Below, piece by piece: positions 57,101 to 64,000 of a stretch of DNA of 64,000 nucleotides. The stretch lies in contig NZ_FOCL01000004.1 of NCBI RefSeq assembly GCF_900110105.1, positions 62,001 through 126,000 of the forward strand. Direction: 5' to 3'. Within the stretch, counting starts at the first letter, position 1, and each line of letters begins with the position of its first letter. The notes under the pieces are model-generated. The model was given only the letters and a program-made list of their open reading frames with translations, ran no database searches and was not told the DNA's origin. Both the position numbers and the translations under genes were made by a program. This DNA comes from Mucilaginibacter gossypiicola (lineage in GTDB: Bacteria > Bacteroidota > Bacteroidia > Sphingobacteriales > Sphingobacteriaceae).

Positions 57101-60100
57101 ATGCCACCAGTAACCAACATAAAGCTCACCGATATAACTTTAGAGTATAACTCCTTTGTTGACAGCCAGGTGCTTACAGCCAAGCAACTGAACGATATTG
57201 TAGAGTTTTTTGAAGATCAGCAGCGCCTTACCCGTACCTGTTTAATTGGTGTTGGCCTGGTATGCGGTCTTAGCTTTAAAGGCGATGCCAACGGTATAAC
57301 CATTGGCAAAGGCTGCGGCGTAACTACCGACGGCGATTTGCTTTACATGCCCGAAACAACCTATAAAAATTTCAGGGCCTATGATAATTCGCTGATCAAG
57401 TACCCGCCGTTTTACCCTTTAGGGACAGATGCGGCGCAAATGGCTTTGTGGGAGCTGGTAACCCCGGATGACAAGGGCGTTTTCCCGACCGATAGCTTTG
57501 ACCTTACCAATTTTAAAGCAAAAGCCGGTAAGGACCTGACAGAAATGTATGGTCTGCTTTACCTGGAGTATTACTCTAAAGATCCGGATGCCTGTACAGC
57601 CATTGATTGTGATAACCAGGGGCGTAAGCAGGTAGCCAAACCCAAAGTACTGCTCATTGCCCAGGCCGATATGAACCAGATCATTGAACAAACCGGCTCG
57701 GAGGTTATTTATGATGATATCTACAAAAAATATTTCAACGCTTACAATGCCTACTTTGATGCTCCTGTATTAGCTGCCAAACGCGTGTTCTTTAACACGC
57801 AAACAACCGCGACGTCATCTGCACTTACTGCCGCCTTTTCAAGCATCGCAAACACAGGGGCCGCTGGTTTATCAGCAGCCATTCAGTCATTATACAATAC
57901 TTTCAAATTCGCACTCGATCCACAATCCGTTTACCCTATTACCAGCATCGTCGCCAATATAAATACAACGCTAAGCAAAGCTACAGCCCCAATGCAGGCA
58001 CAATACCTGTATGATTTTTACAAGGACCTGCTAACCGGGTATAATGAATTGCGTGCGGTACTTTCGGATATTATTTATCAGTGCTGCCCCAATATTTATG
58101 CCTTTCCGAAGCATATCATGCTTGGGGCCTTAAATGTTACCCCTACCGCCAAACCTACTCCATATCGCCATAAATTTTATGCATCACCTGCTGTAAGTGC
58201 TAATAAGGACAAGCTGAATATTGCTTTGAATTTGTTAGATAGGCTGAACATTATGAGCAGTGGGTTCACGCTGCCTGCAAACCCGGTGGTGAAGGTGACG
58301 CCATCTACAGATAATAGTAAACCTTTGGAGGCAAGGGCCATTCCTTTTTATTATGGCAAGCCGGTTGATCTGGCTAAAAAGTGGAGTTATGGCCGCTGGC
58401 TGCAAGGTACGGATAAATTGATCCTTAGTTATAATGCTTCCGCTTATTCGCCAGCAAATGATGTAGTTGTAAATCCGCTAAATTATTCAATCGACTCCAA
58501 TAATTTTTTCAGGATAGAAGGGCATATCGGCAAGAAATATACTGAAGCGCTTGCCGCGGTTGATAAGATCAGGCAGGATTCAAACCTCCCTTTTGATGTA
58601 GTGACTATCAGGCTCGGGGATGTTACCCTTGCCGATATCAACATTGATGATTATGCCTGCCAGTTTAATGATCTGGAGGCCACACTAAAAGCTTTTCAGG
58701 CCGAACAAAATTGCCTTTATAGTGATGTAAGCAAGTTTTTTTCAAGCTTTGATACCAAGACCGGTTATTCAGTAGCATACAATAGTGTCCTGGCCCAGGC
58801 TGCCGGGCAACAACTGTCATTCGCTAATGCAGAGGCAGAAGCACCGCAGGCAGCGGCACCTGCAGCTGCAACACCCAAAATGAAGATGGCTGCAGTTACA
58901 GTGGAAAAAGCCGCAGGCATATCAACCGGGGTCAGTATGGAAGCAACCAGTGGCCTGGCAATCAATAAAAGTATTAGCAGAGTTGCGATTGATAGCGGTT
59001 TTAGCGCGGTAGATAATAATATCAATGTTGCACAAGGTAGCATTGGCTATTATGTAGATCAGATCCGCCGCCAGGGTGGAGCTGTAAGTATTTCGGATTA
59101 TGCGGATGCGGCCGGTAAGTCCGTTGATACCTCGGCAACAGGATCATATGAACAGGCTGTAGCGGTTGATATTCCGGTACGTGTAATTGCCGGTACCCGA
59201 AACATAAGCCAATGGCTGCCCGATAGGCTGGTTGATATAGACCAGGATACGATAGATAATTTTTCGGCCCGGATAGATGACCTTTGTAACGAAGTAAAAT
59301 CTGCAACTCAAAAAAGCAGGCAGATTTTTGCCCAGGCCGATTATATACGCAAAGGGTATGAGGATGATTACGAGTTGCAGTTATGGCGCTTGTCTGAAAA
59401 CTGCTGTGCTGGCCAGGCGCTTGCCGTTATCATGAATGAAATTCAGGACCGTAAAACCAAGCTGCTGCAACAGCTTACCTTTTCGGCCTATGCGGCCAAC
59501 CATACCGGTTTAGAGCATCTTGCTGGTGTACCTGCGGGCGGAACATTTGTGATGGTATACGCAACTACCATGACCACGCCCAGTCCAACAGTACCTACAA
59601 ATACACTTTCGCTCGATGACAGGTTAAAGGTACTTCAGGCCAACCCGCAGTTTGTAAAAGGTTTTGCAAGTGATGCTGATGCGATGACTTTTATAGCGCA
59701 GAATACCAACTTTGACGATATTTCTGCTGCTGTGAAATTTTACCAGGTGCAGTCGCCACGTAAATTTACGCCAACTATTGAGGCCGATGTTATCAGTAAA
59801 ACTCAGGCTTTAGCTGTTGATCTCGGTAAAGTAAGGGCAGTGGCCACAAACCCGGATGTACCGGAAGATATTGTGTTTGCGGATTTTTGCCTGCCGTATA
59901 TGTGCTGCTCTGATTGCCCGCCGGTGTCATTCATTATGCCTAAGCCACCGGTAGGGTTAAGCTTGCCTAAAGCTGTAGCATGCTCAGACGAAGGCTTGCT
60001 GCAATTTAAAGTTAGTCCGGTTGATGGGGTTATTAAAGCCGCCGCTGGTTTTGAAACCACTGTTGTAACAAAAGACGCCATAAACTATTTTGACACAACC

Positions 60101-61411
60101 AAAGTTAAAGACGGTACGTTTGGCCAGCAGATCAAATTTACTGTAAATGATCAGCCTGCCGATTGCACCATCACCGTATTTAAACATCCTGCTGTAACGC
60201 CGGCGGCCCAGGTAACTGGTACTGATCCTGCATCTGTTGGGGTTACTATTAAGCTATCGGCTACTACTAACCAGGCAACAGGTGATACATTTGCTTATAC
60301 CTGGACAATGCCCGACGGACAGGTACATCCAAATCTTACTGTACCAGACGACAGCATTACATATCTCTATGCAGATCTTCGTCAGAAATTCCCTGATGGT
60401 AAGCTAACGTTTACCCTATCGGCCAATAATCATGATTGCACCGATACAGAACAGGTTGTTCTTACAGTGCAAATTCCCGATGAGCCGGTAAACCTTACCC
60501 TGGCCGCCAGTGAAGTTTGTTCGGACGGAGGTAATATAAACTTCACCACCGTACAACCTGCAACAGGCATCATTACTTCAAAATTAGCGGGAGACGCTGT
60601 GAAACTCCTCGGCAGCCAATGGGTTGTTGATCCTTCAAAAGGCCCTTATGATGTAAGCATTAATGATTTTATGGTGAATGGCAAACCGGTTCCTGCTTGT
60701 ACTCTAATGATTCACGAACATCCGCAAGCCTCGTTTGATTATAAAGTAGATGCAGATCCAGCTAAAGGCACTGCCACTGTTACACTAACCAATAAAACAC
60801 CTAATCCGGGCAGTTTCAAATTTACCTGGACGTTTGATGATGGCACTACCAGCAATGATGTAAATACTGTAAAAGTATTTAACATGGGGCAGTTTCCACG
60901 TGGGCGCAATACAGTTATTACGCTTACAGCCGTGAATGGTAAGTTTGATAAATGCCGTGCGGTATTTACACCTACGCCGCCTGTAGCTTTGCCTGCAACA
61001 GTTACTATACCAATACTTACCAATTTACCACCAGCAGGTACAACCGCAACTACAGCTACGACACCTCCACAGATACTCGTAGTTAAAGATACGCCTCCTG
61101 CAGCTACTACGGTTACACCTAAAATAGATCCGGCTGTGATTAAAGAAACTCCTGCAGTAACGCCTACGGTAACACCTAAAGTGGATCCGGCTGTCATTAA
61201 AGAGACACCTGCAGTAACACCGGCCGCAACACCTAAGGTGGATCCATCGGTAGTTAAAAAAGAGACTACGATAACACCTGCGGCGACACCGAAAGTGGAT
61301 CCGGCCACAACTAAACAGGATCCTGCGGCAACACCAACAGTAACACCTAAGATAGATCCGAAGATCATCAAAAAAGATCCGGGTACTACTGATCCGGGCA
61401 CTGTTAAATAG
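57101..61411 (+). CDS. Large unrecognised eCIS structural protein with PKD-like domains and Pro/Thr repeat tail
   Basis: The 1436-residue protein has no signal peptide. Residues 1-110 are a distinctive module (EFFEDQQRLTRTCLIGVGLV, GITIGKGCGVTTDGDLLY). A long mixed central region follows, with an Ala/Pro-rich linker near 575-600. PKD-like beta domains lie at about 1045-1120 and 1210-1295 (FKFTWTFDDGTTSND). The tail (about 1336-1436) holds five tandem 19-residue repeats of the TPKxDPxxxKxxPAxTP type. In eCIS clusters a large variable gene between the Afp12-like and tape-measure genes often encodes the fibre or an outer baseplate component, so this is my best guess. Homology cannot be shown by eye. 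Confidence 0.65.
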   Translation: MPPVTNIKLTDITLEYNSFVDSQVLTAKQLNDIVEFFEDQQRLTRTCLIGVGLVCGLSFKGDANGITIGKGCGVTTDGDLLYMPETTYKNFRAYDNSLIKYPPFYPLGTDAAQMALWELVTPDDKGVFPTDSFDLTNFKAKAGKDLTEMYGLLYLEYYSKDPDACTAIDCDNQGRKQVAKPKVLLIAQADMNQIIEQTGSEVIYDDIYKKYFNAYNAYFDAPVLAAKRVFFNTQTTATSSALTAAFSSIANTGAAGLSAAIQSLYNTFKFALDPQSVYPITSIVANINTTLSKATAPMQAQYLYDFYKDLLTGYNELRAVLSDIIYQCCPNIYAFPKHIMLGALNVTPTAKPTPYRHKFYASPAVSANKDKLNIALNLLDRLNIMSSGFTLPANPVVKVTPSTDNSKPLEARAIPFYYGKPVDLAKKWSYGRWLQGTDKLILSYNASAYSPANDVVVNPLNYSIDSNNFFRIEGHIGKKYTEALAAVDKIRQDSNLPFDVVTIRLGDVTLADINIDDYACQFNDLEATLKAFQAEQNCLYSDVSKFFSSFDTKTGYSVAYNSVLAQAAGQQLSFANAEAEAPQAAAPAAATPKMKMAAVTVEKAAGISTGVSMEATSGLAINKSISRVAIDSGFSAVDNNINVAQGSIGYYVDQIRRQGGAVSISDYADAAGKSVDTSATGSYEQAVAVDIPVRVIAGTRNISQWLPDRLVDIDQDTIDNFSARIDDLCNEVKSATQKSRQIFAQADYIRKGYEDDYELQLWRLSENCCAGQALAVIMNEIQDRKTKLLQQLTFSAYAANHTGLEHLAGVPAGGTFVMVYATTMTTPSPTVPTNTLSLDDRLKVLQANPQFVKGFASDADAMTFIAQNTNFDDISAAVKFYQVQSPRKFTPTIEADVISKTQALAVDLGKVRAVATNPDVPEDIVFADFCLPYMCCSDCPPVSFIMPKPPVGLSLPKAVACSDEGLLQFKVSPVDGVIKAAAGFETTVVTKDAINYFDTTKVKDGTFGQQIKFTVNDQPADCTITVFKHPAVTPAAQVTGTDPASVGVTIKLSATTNQATGDTFAYTWTMPDGQVHPNLTVPDDSITYLYADLRQKFPDGKLTFTLSANNHDCTDTEQVVLTVQIPDEPVNLTLAASEVCSDGGNINFTTVQPATGIITSKLAGDAVKLLGSQWVVDPSKGPYDVSINDFMVNGKPVPACTLMIHEHPQASFDYKVDADPAKGTATVTLTNKTPNPGSFKFTWTFDDGTTSNDVNTVKVFNMGQFPRGRNTVITLTAVNGKFDKCRAVFTPTPPVALPATVTIPILTNLPPAGTTATTATTPPQILVVKDTPPAATTVTPKIDPAVIKETPAVTPTVTPKVDPAVIKETPAVTPAATPKVDPSVVKKETTITPAATPKVDPATTKQDPAATPTVTPKIDPKIIKKDPGTTDPGTVK
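61111..61400 (+). repeat. Five tandem 19-residue coding repeats
   Basis: Units TPKIDPAVIKETPAVTP, TPKVDPAVIKETPAVTP, TPKVDPSVVKKETTITP, TPKVDPATTKQDPAATP and TPKIDPKIIKKDPG follow one another with a 57-bp period. They form an extended Pro/Lys/Thr stalk at the C-terminus of the 1436-residue eCIS protein. Such arrays readily expand and contract. Confidence 0.85.
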
Positions 61412-61418
61412 ATGCGCT

Positions 61419-62888
61419 ATGGCAGGGAGTACACATATCATCCATAAGCTGGTGCTTGATATAGAAGTATCACGCCGCAATGCTGCCCGAAAGGTGCAGG
61501 ATGACGCGGTGCAGTACTTTGAACAGGTGCTGCTCAAAAAACTGGAGCAGTTGCTGGATAGCATGGATGTACCTGCCCATGTTTGCATAGACAGGATTGA
61601 CCTTGATTTGGGAAATGGTAAGCTGGAAGATGTTTTTGAACAACTGCAAGCCGGTTTAGCTAAGGTACTTGAGCCCGTTTTAAGCCCTGATATATTACCT
61701 GGCAGTGATGAGCGTGATAATGAAATCAGCTATTCATTACTCACTGAAGAGCAGCAGGCTTTTAGTGTATTTGTGTATTTTCTTAATACAGGAAAGCTAC
61801 CGTGGTATACAGTTGCTGAAACAGATTGGTTGCAGCAGGAAGATACTTGGTTAAGTAAATTATCGGAACTATTAATAAATGACAGAACATACCAATTAAA
61901 GCTTATCAATCTTTTTAAAGGTTCACAACTTACAATAAGGTTGTTTAGCCAGTTTGGTATTGTATTTATTAAAGGGCTGGTAGCGGTTTTACTGCATATG
62001 GATGCCGGTGAACTTCAAAGGAAACTCGATGCTGCTACAGGGAAAATCCGGGACCTGATGGGCCGACAACCGGTAAATGATTTTAAAGATTTGTCATTGA
62101 CAGAACTTGCCGGCGATATGGGGAATGTTATCGAAAAACTTTTGCTCATGATCTCTCTGCGCACCGGCAATAGTGAATTTCCTGATGATCGCGTGATCGT
62201 AAAAAAATTGGTTGAATTAATACCGGTAGAAGCAGCCACTGTAATATCGATGCCTGTGGCGAAGCTTGTTCAAATTGCAGAAATAGTTATTCAATCAACA
62301 GAAAATAAAGCTGCACCGCCAGCCAATAAGCCTGTAGCAACGCCTGATAATACATCTGAAACAGAAATAAAAGAAATAGAACAGGCTGACGGCCGGTATG
62401 TAAACCAGGCCGGTTTGGTGCTCCTGCATCCGTTTCTGGAATATTTTTTTAAAGATTTTGGCTTGCTGCAGGATAACGATTTTGCTGATCTGCCGGCAAG
62501 GCAACTGGCCATTCACCTGCTGCATTATTTAGGCTCCGGTAATGTAAACGGTTTTGAGTACGACCTTGGTTTTGAAAAGTTTCTATGCAGTTGGCCTGCC
62601 GGAGAATCATTGGAACGTGATATTGAGATTCCCCAACGCATGCTTAACGAAGGTGACAACATGCTTCGCACTGTAATCAAGTACTGGAAAGCATTAAAAA
62701 ACACGTCGCCGGGCGGCTTGCGCGAAGGCTTTTTAATGCGCAAGGGAAAGCTGATTGAAGCAGAGCAGCCTGTGCGCCTTATTGTGGAGCGGATGGACCT
62801 GGATATCCTGCTTTCGTCATTGCCATGGGGCATTGGCGTAATTAAACTACCCTGGATGGATGAACCTTTTTACGTGGAATGGCAATGA
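61419..62888 (+). CDS. eCIS tape-measure protein (CIS_TMP, Pvc14-like)
   Basis: The 489-residue protein starts with STHIIHKLVLDIEVSRR and continues HVCIDRIDLDLGN, the N-terminal signature of CIS tape-measure proteins. A second conserved block near 320-370 reads NQAGLVLLHPFLEYFFKDFG, also typical of the family, and an RLIVERMDLDILLSSLPWG end follows. Between them is variable helical sequence. It sets tube length, filling the lumen during assembly. The gene is 7 bp after the 1436-residue gene, and its stop overlaps the next start (ATGA). Confidence 0.9.
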   Translation: MAGSTHIIHKLVLDIEVSRRNAARKVQDDAVQYFEQVLLKKLEQLLDSMDVPAHVCIDRIDLDLGNGKLEDVFEQLQAGLAKVLEPVLSPDILPGSDERDNEISYSLLTEEQQAFSVFVYFLNTGKLPWYTVAETDWLQQEDTWLSKLSELLINDRTYQLKLINLFKGSQLTIRLFSQFGIVFIKGLVAVLLHMDAGELQRKLDAATGKIRDLMGRQPVNDFKDLSLTELAGDMGNVIEKLLLMISLRTGNSEFPDDRVIVKKLVELIPVEAATVISMPVAKLVQIAEIVIQSTENKAAPPANKPVATPDNTSETEIKEIEQADGRYVNQAGLVLLHPFLEYFFKDFGLLQDNDFADLPARQLAIHLLHYLGSGNVNGFEYDLGFEKFLCSWPAGESLERDIEIPQRMLNEGDNMLRTVIKYWKALKNTSPGGLREGFLMRKGKLIEAEQPVRLIVERMDLDILLSSLPWGIGVIKLPWMDEPFYVEWQ

Positions 62889-64000
62889 AAACACCTCAAA
62901 AGGCAGCGCCCGCAAATACCAAACAGCATCAGCCCGCTAACGGGCAACAGGCAGGAAAAGATCCTTTTTTCGCAGCTGCTCATGATATAGAACGTGCACC
63001 GGAATCTCCTTTTTTTAAGGGTAATAAGGTTCAGCGTAAAATGACCGTGAATGAACCCGGCGATCATTTTGAAAGGCAGGCCGACCAGGTTGCTGATAAA
63101 GTTGTACAGCACATCAATCAGCCCAAAACCGTATCTAACTCTACAACTACTGCAACTGCTCCTGCAGCCACCTCCGCTGTTCAAAAGAAAGAAGATAAAA
63201 AGGAAGATAAACAGGAAAAAGAACAGAATGGTGCCGATAAGGAATTACAGCGACGCCCGGTTTTTGAAAGTGATGCCGATCCTAATGAAGGCAATACCCT
63301 GAAACGCAGCAGCCAGTCTTCTGCACCGGATGTATCTCCACAAACGCAACAAAAGATTGAAGACAGCAAAGGCGGCGGTGAACCATTACCTGCTAATACC
63401 CGCGAGGAAATGGAAGGCGCCATGGGCGCCGATCTGAGCGGCGTTCGCATCCATAACAATAGCGAGGCAGCCGGGTTAAGTAACGATTTGCAGGCACAGG
63501 CCTTCACCCATGGTAATGATATTTATTTCGGTGCTGGTAAATATGATCCGCAAAGTCAATCGGGACAGCATTTACTGGCGCATGAGGTAACGCATACCGT
63601 ACAACAGGGTGGAAATGGGGTTAAAAAGAAAGGTATCATTCAACGGGCTGAAATGGGTGTCGCAGATAGTGGTAAGGCTAAGCCCCATACCGCGGAAGGT
63701 GATATCGACAAAAGGAAAAAGACTATAAAAGTTCAGAAAATTGAAATCCCCGGGTTTAAGTATGATATGATGCCGTCCAAAACTGACTACTCATTTAAAA
63801 GTACAACCAGAAGCGGTAAGCATTTAGATACATGGGAAAAAGAAGCAGCAACCGATAAGGGATTTAATAATAAGTTTGATGAAATGAAAAAGAAGGAGTT
63901 GCCAAACGGTGGAACAGCACCGGCAGGCAATAATACTTATTTCATGGTATCAAAAACCAACCCCAGCGGCGGTATGCTTTTCGGTAACCCCGATGAAATA
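62885..64000 (+). CDS. DUF4157 metallopeptidase-type putative eCIS cargo, truncated by window end
   Basis: The frame is open from the ATG at 62885 to the end of the window (372 codons, no stop). Its ATG overlaps the tape-measure stop. Residues 49-75 read VQRKMTVNEPGDHFERQADQ, the usual DUF4157 lead-in. After a charged, low-complexity linker, a DUF4157 domain covers about 165-245 with AMGADLSGVRIHNNSEAAG, FTHGNDIYFG and the zinc motif HEVTH (H233, E234, H237). Residues from about 255 on are an unrecognised basic region that may begin a toxin or cargo domain. DUF4157 proteins recur as cargo next to eCIS genes. Three hydrophobic-Gln-Arg motifs (VQR 49-51, LQR 121-123, IQR 252-254) flank the domains. 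No signal peptide is present. Confidence 0.82.
   Translation, partial: MKTPQKAAPANTKQHQPANGQQAGKDPFFAAAHDIERAPESPFFKGNKVQRKMTVNEPGDHFERQADQVADKVVQHINQPKTVSNSTTTATAPAATSAVQKKEDKKEDKQEKEQNGADKELQRRPVFESDADPNEGNTLKRSSQSSAPDVSPQTQQKIEDSKGGGEPLPANTREEMEGAMGADLSGVRIHNNSEAAGLSNDLQAQAFTHGNDIYFGAGKYDPQSQSGQHLLAHEVTHTVQQGGNGVKKKGIIQRAEMGVADSGKAKPHTAEGDIDKRKKTIKVQKIEIPGFKYDMMPSKTDYSFKSTTRSGKHLDTWEKEAATDKGFNNKFDEMKKKELPNGGTAPAGNNTYFMVSKTNPSGGMLFGNPDEI

Noticed and set aside
60739..61401. Minus-strand frame of 220 codons opposite the repeat tail of the 1436-residue protein
   Set aside because: Low-complexity Val/Gly/Ser product with the same 57-bp period as the sense repeats; an antisense artefact.
61025..61588. 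Minus-strand frame of 187 codons at the border of the 1436-residue and tape-measure genes
   Set aside because: Arg/Cys-rich translation of sense repeats, overlapping two clear genes, no start context.
41516..64000. Prophage or T6SS explanation for the tail-like genes
   Set aside because: No capsid, portal, terminase, integrase or lysis genes, and no TssJ/TssL/TssM genes; DUF4255, DUF5908 and CIS tape-measure proteins point to eCIS.

Overview
The window looks like the chromosome of a Bacteroidota bacterium of the Sphingobacteriaceae type (Mucilaginibacter/Pedobacter-like). This is inferred from the type IX secretion (T9SS) type-B sorting domain, the PorP/SprF and OmpA/PD40 partners, the secreted GH29/GH95 glycosidases with an FHS-family fucose permease, and AT-rich spacers carrying palindromic extragenic elements. 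No rRNA, tRNA, CRISPR array, transposase or integrase was recognised.

Layout. (1) 0.4-12.2 kb, minus strand: an L-fucose region with three secreted glycosidases (GH27/36-like, GH95, GH29), an alpha/beta-hydrolase-SGNH esterase fusion, a FucP-type permease, an SDR dehydrogenase and an L-fuconate dehydratase. A divergent AraC-type regulator starts at 12392. It reads as a compact locus that strips fucose (and acyl groups) from glycans outside the cytoplasm, imports fucose and oxidises it by the non-phosphorylating route. No SusC/SusD pair is present. (2) 13.3-15.9 kb: a large P-loop NTPase with a helical N-terminal domain. (3) 16.3-32.6 kb: a 4308-residue secreted repeat protein, PorP/SprF and OmpA in a coupled operon, then a small LuxR-like HTH protein. 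(4) 33.1-41.1 kb: a ThuA/sugar-dehydrogenase/PKD/cytochrome c/CBM-like fusion, two TIM-barrel isomerase-like proteins, a lipoprotein, a metallophosphoesterase and an azoreductase with a large palindrome upstream.

(5) 41.5-64.0 kb, plus strand, running off the window: an extracellular contractile injection system (eCIS; AFP/PVC/AlgoCIS-like). In order it encodes a DUF4255 cap protein, an unknown 394-residue protein, two sheaths, two tube proteins, a DUF5908 protein, a LysM tube/spike adaptor, a VgrG-like spike, PAAR, gp25, two large baseplate proteins, an unknown 1436-residue protein, a tape measure, and a DUF4157 metallopeptidase-type putative cargo cut by the window end. Neither the AAA+ ATPase nor an evident receptor-binding fibre is seen. 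A perfect 19-bp inverted repeat precedes the operon.

The most interesting parts are the eCIS with its lineage-specific proteins (394 aa, 1436 aa, enlarged sheath) and its terminal cargo gene, and the giant adhesin, built by duplicating 415- and 914-residue multi-domain units. All family names come from motif recognition by eye; no database search was run.
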